Assembly (NCBI GenBank): GCA_051155775.1
Contig: DAXETV010000026.1
Coordinates: 29,115-93,114, forward strand
Source of the DNA: CAYSCZ01 sp051155775
GTDB taxonomy: Bacteria > Bacteroidota > Bacteroidia > Cytophagales > Cyclobacteriaceae
Length of the DNA: 64,000 nt
Direction of reading: 5' to 3'
Under the pieces are notes generated by a model, which saw only the letters and a program-made list of their open reading frames with translations, was not told the DNA's origin and searched no databases. The position numbers and the translations under genes were made by a program. Below, piece by piece: positions 53,685 through 62,542 of this stretch; the stretch's first letter is position 1; each line of letters starts with the position of its first letter.

Positions 53685-55373
53685 CTAGATGCCCAGTAAT
53701 ACGATTCCCTGATTATCAGTAAGTGAGATTTTACCATTGGCAACAGTGTAAGTGTTACCACTATAATAATCTTTAATTATCGATCCATCATCAAAAATAC
53801 CCTTTACTTCCAGCTCATAGATATCTTCCGGGAGGTCCAGGCCAACCATAACCTCATCTTCGAAACCATTTGATTGATAGGTCCTTTTAAATAAATATGG
53901 CGCTTCAGATATCATTTCATGCTTTCCTGCCCCTACGGCTGGGTGACTATTTCTAAAAACACCGAGTTTTTGCCAATGCGATAAAATTTCTTTTGTACCA
54001 TAGCCACTTTTATGCTTTGCGTCGGAAGCTATATCCTCCCAATTCATGAATGACCTTAGGGTTGCATCCCCCTCCGTTCCTTCTATGACCAGCGAACGGG
54101 CCGTTTCATCACCATAATAGACCTGTGCCCCACCAGGGCAAAGCAATAATTTTGTGGCTGATTCCATGGGCTTCTCCCTACGCTTGTCAAATGGGCCACC
54201 ATCATCATGAGAGCTGACATAATTCAGCACAGTCTTTCCATTTAGCGGACTACTTAATAGGCTTGAGTACATGGAAAATATTTCTTCATAACTCTTATTG
54301 GCGTCCGTTTTAAATTGGAAATTTATAAGGCTGTTAAAGCCATTGTCAAAATAGTTCACCGCCTTATTTCCAAAGTCAAACATTTTCCCGTCAGAGATAT
54401 AATAATTGTATACCTCGCCGACCATAAAGAATTCATTATCATCTAGTTTTTTATCCGGGTTTTGTTTTTTCCAATCGTTAAAAGCTTTTACAGCTTCTTT
54501 ATACAGATCAGCCCATACAAATGCCTCCGTGTGTTTTACTGTATCAACTCTAAAACCATCAACGCCATATTTTTTAATCATGTCACAAAGCCACTTGATG
54601 ATATAATACCTGGGAGCCCTTGGATAACCGGTTCTTTCAAAAAATTCATCCAGTTCTTTTATTTCTTTCTCCAATCTTCCTTCCCTTACCCACTTGTCTT
54701 TCAGACCTTGAGGCAACTCGACATTTTTATCGCTTTCTGTTTTGATGTCTGGCAGATTTTCCACCAGGGTGCAATTAACAGTTCCTTCATAATCCTGAAA
54801 GTCACACTTAGGTTCTGTTCTCACCCATGCATCCGGCCAAACGGGATCTTTATCGGTGACCGGGCCGGTATGGTTAATGATCACATCAAACAAAACCCTG
54901 ATGCCATGAGCATGCGCAGCTTCAACCATCTCCATAAGTTCTTCCTCAGTGCCGAAATTGGGTTCCAGGCTGGTCCAGTCTTTGATCCAATAGCCATGAA
55001 AGGCATAAGTATTGCCGGTGCCCTCATCTACTATTCCATGAATTTGTTCAGCTACCGGAGATAACCAGATTGAGTTGATGCCTAATCTATCAAAGTAACC
55101 CTCGTTTATTTTTTGAGTGATCCCTTTGAAATCGCCTCCCTTAAAACCTCTTAGTTTCGCCGTTTCTTTGGTGCGGTTAAAGTTTGTATCATTATCGGGA
55201 TTACCATTGTTGAACCGGTCCGTCAAAAGGAAATAAGTATTGGCATTTTCCCATAAAAAAGGTTTGAGTTCTGCTTGTGTCTGCTTTTCAGAACCAGCTG
55301 TTGATCGTTCACCGGTATTGGAGCAACCTATTAAAATAACGACTAGAATGATGTAGATTATTAGTGGTTTCAT
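53685..55373 (-). CDS. Alpha-amylase family (GH13) lipoprotein
   Basis: 562 residues with a lipoprotein signal (LVVILIGC, Cys 17). The four GH13 conserved regions are present: FDVIINHTG (162-170), GVDGFRVDTVKHT with nucleophile D277, VGEVYN with acid/base E320, and YVSSHDDG with D390. A C-terminal beta domain (about 480-562) completes the fold. It cuts alpha-1,4-glucans such as starch or glycogen at the cell surface or in the periplasm. No susC/susD pair or other glycan gene is adjacent. Confidence 0.95.
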   Translation of the reverse strand: MKPLIIYIILVVILIGCSNTGERSTAGSEKQTQAELKPFLWENANTYFLLTDRFNNGNPDNDTNFNRTKETAKLRGFKGGDFKGITQKINEGYFDRLGINSIWLSPVAEQIHGIVDEGTGNTYAFHGYWIKDWTSLEPNFGTEEELMEMVEAAHAHGIRVLFDVIINHTGPVTDKDPVWPDAWVRTEPKCDFQDYEGTVNCTLVENLPDIKTESDKNVELPQGLKDKWVREGRLEKEIKELDEFFERTGYPRAPRYYIIKWLCDMIKKYGVDGFRVDTVKHTEAFVWADLYKEAVKAFNDWKKQNPDKKLDDNEFFMVGEVYNYYISDGKMFDFGNKAVNYFDNGFNSLINFQFKTDANKSYEEIFSMYSSLLSSPLNGKTVLNYVSSHDDGGPFDKRREKPMESATKLLLCPGGAQVYYGDETARSLVIEGTEGDATLRSFMNWEDIASDAKHKSGYGTKEILSHWQKLGVFRNSHPAVGAGKHEMISEAPYLFKRTYQSNGFEDEVMVGLDLPEDIYELEVKGIFDDGSIIKDYYSGNTYTVANGKISLTDNQGIVLLGI

Positions 55374-55421
55374 ATTTGGACGTTTTGTTATTTAATATAA
55401 TCATTTAAAGTAAAGTATACC

Positions 55422-56132
55422 TCAACTGATTACGAGTTCATCACCTTTCATGAAAGGGACAATATCATATTTATCTTGTATCAGGCAGTATTCAATATCT
55501 TTTTCTATCCCCAATCGGTTCAACCTTTTGAAATGGGAGGTCTGCTTTATTCCTTCCAGTAAATTATCTTTATGATACAACCATAAACTCATCGACATTA
55601 ATGATGTATCGTCTGTTATTCTATAATTATTACTTAATCTCTCAATCAGTGCCCCTGCAAACAAAGTATCTTCAAGGTTGACGTTATTTTTCCAGCCGGA
55701 GCAATGGATAACAATACCTTTTTGTGTGCTAATAATAAATTTTGCAAGCGCATCCAGATTTAAAAATGCGCCAATGATAATGGTATCAGAGTTTTTTGAT
55801 TTATTAATCGCCTGCGTGCCATTGGTAGTAGTGGCTGCTATGGTCCTACCTTTTAGATGTGGTTGCATGTACTCGAAGGGCGAATTACCAAGGTCAAAAC
55901 CTTCTACTTTTTTTCCTTCTCTTTCGGCAGAGGCCAGGCATCCTTCTTCTTTTAGCTCCCTGCTGTGTTCAAGGGAGCTGACTGGTATGATGCTTTTTAC
56001 CCCATAAGCCAGGGCAGTTACCATACAACTGGTAGCTCTTAAAATGTCAACGATTACTACAATTTTTCCTTCCAGGTTATGTAAGTGTATTAGCCCCGGT
56101 GATAGACAGGTTTCGATTTTTCTTTCTGGCAA
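55422..56132 (-). CDS. comB: 2-phosphosulfolactate phosphatase
   Basis: 236 residues of the ComB family. Motifs seen: VVIVDILRATSCMVTALAYG, ECLASAEREGKKVEGFDLGNSPFE-type block (SAEREGKKVEGFDLGNSP) and TIAATTTNGTQAINKS. ComB removes phosphate from 2-phosphosulfolactate to give sulfolactate, known from coenzyme M synthesis and found in many bacteria that lack that coenzyme. The start is TTG at 56132, four bases after the gcvT stop. No comA (phosphosulfolactate synthase) is in the window. Confidence 0.92.
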   Translation of the reverse strand: MPERKIETCLSPGLIHLHNLEGKIVVIVDILRATSCMVTALAYGVKSIIPVSSLEHSRELKEEGCLASAEREGKKVEGFDLGNSPFEYMQPHLKGRTIAATTTNGTQAINKSKNSDTIIIGAFLNLDALAKFIISTQKGIVIHCSGWKNNVNLEDTLFAGALIERLSNNYRITDDTSLMSMSLWLYHKDNLLEGIKQTSHFKRLNRLGIEKDIEYCLIQDKYDIVPFMKGDELVIS

Positions 56133-56136
56133 TGTT

Positions 56137-57225
56137 TTATTTTTTGTAGATGGGTGGTTTAACTACTTCAGCCTTCAGCTTTTTATTTCGCACTTCAATA
56201 AAAATTAATGTGCCGGGTTTTCTATGCGCATGTGGCACATAACCCATGCCGATGCCTACATTCATCATTGGTGACAGGGTACCGGACGTTACTTTTCCAA
56301 TTTGATTACCCGATTCATCTAAAATATTATATCCGGGCCTGGGGATTCCCCTATCATGTAATTTAAGTCCAACAAGCTTCCTGGAGATACCCTCTTCTTT
56401 TAATTTTTTGTGGTATTCAGCATTTACGAAGTCTTTGGTGAATTTGGTGATCCATCCAAGACCCGCTTCAATAGGGGAGGTTTGATCATCGATATCATTA
56501 CCATAGAGACATAGCCCCATCTCTAATCTCAGGGTATCTCTCGCACCCAATCCAATAGGTTGCAAGTTAAAGGATTCGCCAACTTCAAAAAGTTTGTTCC
56601 ATAAGGTCTTAGCAAACTGGTTATTGACGTATAGTTCAAATCCTTTTTCACCGGTGTAGCCCGTTGCAGATATGATCACATCATTGGCACCACCAATGGC
56701 TCCTTTTTTGAAGGTATAAAATTTTATGGACGATAAATCCTCATCTGTCATCTTTTGCAATAATTCCGGTGCTTTTGGACCCTGTACAGCAAGCAATGAA
56801 ATCTCATCTGAGTGGTTTTCCATGTGATAATCAAATTGTGTTTGCTGACTAATCCATTCCCAATCCTTTTTGATGTTAGCGGCGTTCACCACCAACATAT
56901 ATTCATCTGCTTTGACCCGGTAAATGATCAGATCATCCACGATACCACCCTGTTCATTAGTCATGCAGGAATACTGCGCCTGTCCATCTACTAATTTCGA
57001 GGCATCATTGGTAGATATCCATTGAATTAGATCAAGAGCTTGTGGTCCCTTTAAAAAGAACTCCCCCATATGTGACACATCGAATACGCCTACATTTTCC
57101 CTTACACATTTATGTTCATCAATATCTGAGCTATATCGTACCGGCATTGAATAACCGGCAAAGGGTACCATTTTAGCACCAAGCGCTTCATGGGTTGAGT
57201 GGAGGGCAACTTTTTTTAATTCCAT
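56137..57225 (-). CDS. gcvT: Aminomethyltransferase (glycine cleavage T protein)
   Basis: 362 residues, standard length. Folate-binding and core motifs include MVPFAGYSMPVRY, VGVFDVSHMGEF, DDLIIYR, ATGYTGEKGFELYV, LGARDTLRLEMGLCLYGNDI and VTSGTLSPMMNVGIGMGYV. It transfers the methylene group from lipoylated GcvH to tetrahydrofolate and releases ammonia. gcvH is about 52 kb away and gcvP is not in the window. It is 20 bases after rnhB. Confidence 0.97.
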   Translation of the reverse strand: MELKKVALHSTHEALGAKMVPFAGYSMPVRYSSDIDEHKCVRENVGVFDVSHMGEFFLKGPQALDLIQWISTNDASKLVDGQAQYSCMTNEQGGIVDDLIIYRVKADEYMLVVNAANIKKDWEWISQQTQFDYHMENHSDEISLLAVQGPKAPELLQKMTDEDLSSIKFYTFKKGAIGGANDVIISATGYTGEKGFELYVNNQFAKTLWNKLFEVGESFNLQPIGLGARDTLRLEMGLCLYGNDIDDQTSPIEAGLGWITKFTKDFVNAEYHKKLKEEGISRKLVGLKLHDRGIPRPGYNILDESGNQIGKVTSGTLSPMMNVGIGMGYVPHAHRKPGTLIFIEVRNKKLKAEVVKPPIYKK

Positions 57226-57245
57226 AAATATTTTATTCTTAGCAT

Positions 57246-57851
57246 TTAAAGTTTGTCAAAAATTTCTAACTGGTTAGGAATAAGTTGAAAAGATTTTCGG
57301 TGGTGAGGTGAAGAACCGTGTTTTTTAATTGCTATTCGGTGCATAGGCGTAGGGTATCCAACATTTGTGTGCCAGCTATACTCAGGAAAACACCTTGATA
57401 ACATCCGCATGTAGTCATCCCTAAATGTTTTAGCTAAAATTGAAGCTGCGGCGATCGACATATACTTGCTATCTCCTTTAATTATGCAATGATGTTCCAT
57501 GCCATTGTATGGGTTGAACCTGTTTCCATCTATTAATAATCGATTAGGCGCTTCGGATAACTGGTCAATGGCTCTGTGCATAGCCAAATAAGACGCATTC
57601 AGGATATTGATTTCGTCAATTTCTTCGCAGGATGCTTCTGCCACACACCAGCAAATGGATTCTTTTATGATAACCTCTGCCAACTGTAGCCTTTTGCTTT
57701 CTGAGAGCAACTTGGAGTCATTTAATTTATTATTTGAAAAATCCGGAGGTAAAATGACTGCAGCAGCAACCACAGGGCCTGCAAGACAACCTCTCCCAAC
57801 CTCATCACAACCTGCTTCTATTCCTTCATCCTTGAACCTTATCTTTAGCAT
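57246..57851 (-). CDS. rnhB: Ribonuclease HII
   Basis: 201 residues. The DEDD active site is complete: D16 and E17 (AGCDEVGRGCLAGPV), D108 (LLIDGNRF) and D127 (IIKGDSKY), followed by SIAAASILAKTFRD. It removes ribonucleotides misplaced in DNA and RNA primers. It is the first gene of rnhB-gcvT-comB, divergent from the NUDIX gene. Confidence 0.96.
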   Translation of the reverse strand: MLKIRFKDEGIEAGCDEVGRGCLAGPVVAAAVILPPDFSNNKLNDSKLLSESKRLQLAEVIIKESICWCVAEASCEEIDEINILNASYLAMHRAIDQLSEAPNRLLIDGNRFNPYNGMEHHCIIKGDSKYMSIAAASILAKTFRDDYMRMLSRCFPEYSWHTNVGYPTPMHRIAIKKHGSSPHHRKSFQLIPNQLEIFDKL

Positions 57852-57886
57852 AAAGCTAATTTAATCTCTAAATGTAGTTTTTTAAA

Positions 57887-57894
57887 TACTTTTG
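57887..57894 (+). promoter_or_regulatory. Candidate promoter -7 box (TACTTTTG) for the NUDIX gene
   Basis: An exact TAnnTTTG match whose G is five bases before the ATG at 57900, the same spacing as at 26793-26806. It predicts a leaderless or nearly leaderless message. Confidence 0.5.
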
Positions 57895-57899
57895 AAGCT

Positions 57900-58445
57900 A
57901 TGGCTATCGAAAATCCCTGGAAAACACTTTCTAAAAAATCCATATATAACAATCCATGGATACATCTTGAAGAACATCAGGTGTTAAATCCTTCAGGTAA
58001 TGAAGGGATCTATGGTAAAGTTCATTTTAAAAATAAAGCCATAGGAATAATTCCTGTCGATGATCATTTAAATACTTGGCTTGTAGGGCAATACCGTTAC
58101 CCTCTGGAAGAATATTCATGGGAGATTCCTATGGGAGGTGGTCCCCGTGAGGTTGATATTCTGGAATCTGCCAGGCGTGAATTAAAAGAAGAAACCGGAC
58201 TCCAGGCCGACTACTGGGAAATGATCCTGAGGATACACACCAGCAACTCTGTTACTGACGAAGAAGGATTTGTTTATATGGCTAAAGATTTAAGGCAAGG
58301 AGCACCCGAGTTTGAAGAAACAGAAAAACTAGAAATCAGAAAACTAACCTGTAAAGAGGCTATAGATATGGTCATGCGATCTGAAATCACGGATGGTTTA
58401 AGTGTAGCTGGATTACTGAAACTGGCAAAAATGCTCAATCTTTAA
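57900..58445 (+). CDS. NUDIX hydrolase (ADP-ribose pyrophosphatase type)
   Basis: 181 residues. The Nudix box is GGGPREVDILESARRELKEETGL (about 79-101) with the REL-EE core intact; the first Glu is one position off the textbook spacing. The N-terminal WKTLSKKSIYNNPWIHLEEHQV is usual for ADP-ribose and GDP-mannose type enzymes. It would split nucleoside diphosphate sugars. Its last 11 bases overlap the end of the converging DUF6787-like gene. Confidence 0.92.
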   Translation: MAIENPWKTLSKKSIYNNPWIHLEEHQVLNPSGNEGIYGKVHFKNKAIGIIPVDDHLNTWLVGQYRYPLEEYSWEIPMGGGPREVDILESARRELKEETGLQADYWEMILRIHTSNSVTDEEGFVYMAKDLRQGAPEFEETEKLEIRKLTCKEAIDMVMRSEITDGLSVAGLLKLAKMLNL

Positions 58446-58734
58446 TCCTTAAGATTCTTTTAAACGTTTTTTTCTCGAATGCCCAGAAAAATTGAAACCT
58501 CCCAAAGATTGCACCATAGAATAGCAGAATGACATTATATATGGGAAGGATAAAAACATAATAAAAGATTGAAAATATGATGGATGGCTCACCATTTGTT
58601 AAGAATCCGATTACCGGTTCTTTAATAAATAAAACAGTAAATCCTGTGCAGGCGAAAGCTAACAATACGATGAACAAATCCCATCCACTGTTTAACTTCC
58701 ATTTTTTCTTAAGCCGGTCAATATAATTGCCCAT
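58435..58734 (-). CDS. Small membrane protein, DUF6787-like
   Basis: 99 residues with two membrane segments (about 18-36 and 50-72). The frame of basic N-terminus DRLKKKWKLNSG and late IFGRFQFFWAFEKKTFKRI resembles DUF6787, a short family I know from Bacteroidota; the match is from memory. The function is unknown. It follows the RluA-type gene by two bases. Confidence 0.75.
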   Translation of the reverse strand: MGNYIDRLKKKWKLNSGWDLFIVLLAFACTGFTVLFIKEPVIGFLTNGEPSIIFSIFYYVFILPIYNVILLFYGAIFGRFQFFWAFEKKTFKRILRIKD

Positions 58735-58736
58735 AA

Positions 58737-59435
58737 TCAGTTGGCTTTTGCTTCAAAATCCATGAAATGCCGCCATGCAGGACTTTGTGGTATGGGTGCT
58801 ACAATTTCAATGGGGGTATCCTTAACCGGATGAACAAAAGACAATTTTCGTGAATGAAGATTGATGCTTTTGTCATTATTCGGATGGATGTAGCCATACT
58901 TAAGGTCGCCTTTGATGGGAGTGCCAATCTTGGCCAGCTGTGCCCTTATTTGATGGGGCCGGCCGGTTACTGGTTCTATTTCCAGGAGCGTGTAGTCTTT
59001 ACTCTTCCCAATTAATTGATAGTTGAGTTCAGCCCTTTTGCTTCCTTTTTTCCAGGAATCGTATGCTTTTACTACATTTCTATCATGATCTTTTACAATC
59101 CAATGCAGGAGATTTCCGATTAATTCAGTGGGTTGTTTTTTCACTACTGCCCAGTAGACCTTTTCAACTTTTCTTTCCTGAAATATTTTAGTTATCCGGG
59201 TTAATGCTTTTGAGGTTCTGGCCAGCGCTATTGCACCGCTAACGGGCCTATCTAACCGGTGCGCCAGACCAAGAAATACATTCCCCGGTTTGTTATATTT
59301 CTCTTTTAAGTATTTTTTTCCCTCCTCCACTAATGATATATCCCGGGTATTATCTCCCTGCGCAAGCATTCCTGCCGGTTTGTTCAGGATTAGCAGGTGG
59401 TTGTCTTCATAAAGAACCTGTAAATTGCTATTCAT
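58737..59435 (-). CDS. RluA family pseudouridine synthase
   Basis: 232 residues. The catalytic Asp is D62 in GLAHRLDRPVSGAIALARTS; GRPHQIRAQLAKIGTPIKGD is the second core motif. There is no S4 domain at the N-terminus. It isomerises uridines in rRNA or tRNA; which site cannot be told, as the RluA family includes RluA, RluC and RluD types. Confidence 0.94.
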   Translation of the reverse strand: MNSNLQVLYEDNHLLILNKPAGMLAQGDNTRDISLVEEGKKYLKEKYNKPGNVFLGLAHRLDRPVSGAIALARTSKALTRITKIFQERKVEKVYWAVVKKQPTELIGNLLHWIVKDHDRNVVKAYDSWKKGSKRAELNYQLIGKSKDYTLLEIEPVTGRPHQIRAQLAKIGTPIKGDLKYGYIHPNNDKSINLHSRKLSFVHPVKDTPIEIVAPIPQSPAWRHFMDFEAKAN

Positions 59436-59512
59436 TTATCTGCTACTTATCATTTACTTCTTAAATAAGACTCAAATATTTTAATTATGTTTCTTTTAAA
59501 TATCTTTTGAGT

Positions 59513-60361
59513 ATGGTATTTTTTTTAAGAGCAGCTTCGCATCTTCCTTTTTGGTTTCTTTACCTGATTTCTGATTTACTCGCCTTTGGTATGCAGCACT
59601 TCTACCGAAAGTCGGTTGTTTTGTCCAATTTAACCAATTCATTTCCTGAGAAGTCACCATCTGAAATTCAGTCAATAACCAAAGCTTTTTATAAAAACCT
59701 GGCAGATATCATAGTAGAGACCATTAAGGGCTTAAGTATTTCTGAAAAGGCGCTAAAAAAGCGTGTGCATTTTAAAAATATGGAACTGATAAATGATTAT
59801 CATGAATCCCAACAATCGGTGCTGGTTATTGCGGCTCATCAATGTAACTGGGAGTGGCTGCTTTTAGGAGGATGTTTACAGATGCCTTTCCCCATAGATG
59901 GTATTTATGCGCCCCTAAAAAATCCGACCATAGACAAACTGATGCTGGAAATGCGTTCGAGGTTCGGGGGGAAGCCGATAAATAAACGCAATGCTTTGAT
60001 AGAAATAATGAAGCGTAGTAAAGTATTAAAAGCACTGGCTATAGTTGCAGATCAGGTGCCGGGAAAGAATACGGATAAGTATTGGACATCATTTTTAAAT
60101 CAGGACACCGCATTTTTTATGGGAGCGGAACAGCTTGCCAGATGGCTAAAATATCCGGTAATATTTCTTCATATAGAACGACGAAAGCGGGGGCACTATG
60201 AAATAACCTTCAAGAAACTTGCAGAGCCACCCTATGACGCAAGTAACATGAATGTTCTTCCGGGGTATGTCAAGGAAGCAGAAAATATGATAAAAGCCAG
60301 GCCGCATGAGTGGTTGTGGTCACATAAGCGCTGGAAGTACAAGAAGTCAGTCTATGATTGA
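59513..60361 (+). CDS. LpxL-like lysophospholipid/lipid A acyltransferase
   Basis: 282 residues. I choose the ATG at 59513 because the TTG at 59507 lies inside a likely -7 box (TATCTTTTG). An N-terminal hydrophobic segment (about 3-27) and the HX4E motif H109-QCNW-E114 in IAAHQCNWEWLLLG match the LpxL/HtrB family that adds secondary acyl chains to lipid A. Later ADQVPGKN and FFMGAEQLARWLKYPVIF are also typical, as is the C-terminal WLWSHKRWK. It ends flush with the converging FG-GAP gene. Confidence 0.92.
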   Translation: MVFFLRAASHLPFWFLYLISDLLAFGMQHFYRKSVVLSNLTNSFPEKSPSEIQSITKAFYKNLADIIVETIKGLSISEKALKKRVHFKNMELINDYHESQQSVLVIAAHQCNWEWLLLGGCLQMPFPIDGIYAPLKNPTIDKLMLEMRSRFGGKPINKRNALIEIMKRSKVLKALAIVADQVPGKNTDKYWTSFLNQDTAFFMGAEQLARWLKYPVIFLHIERRKRGHYEITFKKLAEPPYDASNMNVLPGYVKEAENMIKARPHEWLWSHKRWKYKKSVYD

Positions 60362-62542
60362 TTATCTCAGGATGAATTTCACAGGTTCACCAGGCTTATT
60401 GAGTGGATCAAGAAGATAAAAACCTGCCTTTAAATTAGATAGGTCTATTGAAATTCCGGATTCGATATTTAGTTTTTTGTAAACAATTCGGCCATCAATG
60501 CTGACTATCCTGGCTTCAAAGGGTTGATTGGTTTGTATTTTAATTAATCTATCGGCATTAACAGGGTTGGGATAGATACTGAATAATACTTGTTCAACAG
60601 GGGGACTTGGGTTCCCTTTTCCTGAGGCACTTATTTGGGCAATCCTGACCCCACCCTGAGCTGTACCAAACACCAGGAATTTTCTTTCATCACCGAACAG
60701 TTGCCCCACAACCACAGGGCTACGCTGGCCATAACGTGTAACCTCCATCTGATCTTTGAGTTGATTGTACCTTTTGATAATGGTTGAATCACCCGAGTTT
60801 CTGAAATCGGAATACAGACTGACTCTGCCGGACCTATCGGTTGTGATAAGGTCCATTTGATTATCATCATCAATAAAACCATTGGTCATTTGCATATTGC
60901 CAAGAATACCATTTTGTTCTATCCCCAGAAAAAATCTTTCGGTACGCTCAAATGAAGGATTTTCATTAGTGCCTGTATTGTTGTAGAATTCTATGTTACC
61001 AACTGTCTTGCCTAATAAAACGTCAACTGTGCCATCTTCATCAACATCTACAAGGTGAGGATTCTCAAATTTGTTGTAACTGAAATTGAATGGCGTTAAG
61101 ATATCTGAAAACCCCTGGCCTGAATTGTCAATTAAAAATATTTCTCCATCATCATTATTCAGGTTCAATGCTTTTATGACCAATTCCTGCTCCGGGTCAT
61201 TATCTAAATCAATAAATTGTGATTGGAGCTGATTAAAAGCATATGAGGAAAGGTTGAGGAAGTCATCATCAACTAATTCAAATATATTCCCCTGATTTTC
61301 GAATAATTGTAAGCTAGCCGGTTGAGTTGAACTACCTTCATTACCAACAAATAAATCCAGGTCGCCGTCACTATCATAATCATGTAAGGCAGGGTAGGAT
61401 GTTTCTCCCACATCTAACATTTCCTTCTGAAGAAAATCTGAGGAAATGAGCTCATAATCCTGTCCATTGGATTCAAATAACCAGATAGAATTGCTGAAAT
61501 CAAATGTTCCGGTGGCGTTGAATCCTATATTGGGTGAAACAATGATATCTTTCTGACCATCAAAGGTAACATCTTCATTAAATGCCCCGGGGAATTCAAT
61601 AAAATCAATGGTATTAAAGACCGGGATCAAGTCAGGGTTGTAGGACTCAAAAAGTGCGCTTTCCGGGGAGCCAACATTTTCAAAAATATTCAGGTCTATG
61701 CAGTCTTCATGCCCCAGGAAAAAATCCAGGTCTCCGTCGTTATCCATATCCATCAGCATCATAGACTTCCCACTTACATGAAGAATGCGATTATCATCAG
61801 TACCGCAGGATCCTTCATCACCAAATGCAAATTGACCACAGTCACATTCCAGCAATTCGCCCCAGAAATTATCGGTCAATTCAAAATCGAGGGAATCGGC
61901 ATTGCCAAAATTGTCCTGACTGAGGTTTTCATATTTACGAATCGTAATACCGGTAGCAAAATTAAAAACCAGTATGTCAAGGTCCCCGTCATTTTTCAGG
62001 TCAGCAATGGCAGGGATGTCTGTTGCATTTAAAAATAAATTGGTTATCTGACCAAATCCTTTGGTGAGGATAGGGTCAGCGACTAGTTCCCATTGAATTT
62101 CGCCTTCATCACTTATGTTCTTAAATACCCGGATGCCCAAACCGGTAAAGGTGAAAATATCTTTTTTTCCATCAAAGTTGTAGTCCCTCAATAAGAACCA
62201 GTTAGTGATATCATCAGGGAACAGGAAAGCATGATCTTCAGAATAATCATACCGGCCCTGGTCCGCGATAAAGACCGAAACGGTGTTGGAAGCTCTGTCA
62301 AAAACGATCAGGTCATCATCATCATCAAAATCAATGTCCATGGTGCTTACCTGAGCGGCATTTAAACCACCTGTCCAGGGGTTTCTCAAACGCTCTCCCT
62401 CTATGACGAGCTCAGCGTCATCGAAGCTGTCGAGCTGAATTTGTGCATAAGATTTCGACAGCAGAAATAAATAAGCAACAATGAATGCTGATAATCGAAG
62501 CAAGTGATTAGGATTAGTCTTCAGAAGTACATACAGCCACAT
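60362..62542 (-). CDS. FG-GAP/VCBS repeat protein with T9SS type A sorting domain
   Basis: 726 residues from the ATG at 62542; a TTG at 62503, after the CHRD stop, is an equally good start and removes the overlap. A signal peptide ends SKSYAQ. At least eight Asp-rich calcium-type loops are seen (DYDSDGDLDLFVGN, DMDNDGDLDFFLG, DVDEDGTVDVLLGK) forming an integrin-like propeller. The C-terminal 75 residues (FSIYPNPVNADRLIKIQT through GFYLLDP) are a type A CTD, the signal for export through SprA. It is thus a T9SS cargo that probably ends at the cell surface. Ligand unknown. Confidence 0.93.
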   Translation of the reverse strand: MWLYVLLKTNPNHLLRLSAFIVAYLFLLSKSYAQIQLDSFDDAELVIEGERLRNPWTGGLNAAQVSTMDIDFDDDDDLIVFDRASNTVSVFIADQGRYDYSEDHAFLFPDDITNWFLLRDYNFDGKKDIFTFTGLGIRVFKNISDEGEIQWELVADPILTKGFGQITNLFLNATDIPAIADLKNDGDLDILVFNFATGITIRKYENLSQDNFGNADSLDFELTDNFWGELLECDCGQFAFGDEGSCGTDDNRILHVSGKSMMLMDMDNDGDLDFFLGHEDCIDLNIFENVGSPESALFESYNPDLIPVFNTIDFIEFPGAFNEDVTFDGQKDIIVSPNIGFNATGTFDFSNSIWLFESNGQDYELISSDFLQKEMLDVGETSYPALHDYDSDGDLDLFVGNEGSSTQPASLQLFENQGNIFELVDDDFLNLSSYAFNQLQSQFIDLDNDPEQELVIKALNLNNDDGEIFLIDNSGQGFSDILTPFNFSYNKFENPHLVDVDEDGTVDVLLGKTVGNIEFYNNTGTNENPSFERTERFFLGIEQNGILGNMQMTNGFIDDDNQMDLITTDRSGRVSLYSDFRNSGDSTIIKRYNQLKDQMEVTRYGQRSPVVVGQLFGDERKFLVFGTAQGGVRIAQISASGKGNPSPPVEQVLFSIYPNPVNADRLIKIQTNQPFEARIVSIDGRIVYKKLNIESGISIDLSNLKAGFYLLDPLNKPGEPVKFILR

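Noticed and set aside
54462..55064. 200-residue plus-strand frame inside the amylase gene
   Set aside because: The amylase on the minus strand has all four GH13 motifs; the plus frame has no recognisable pattern and no start signal.
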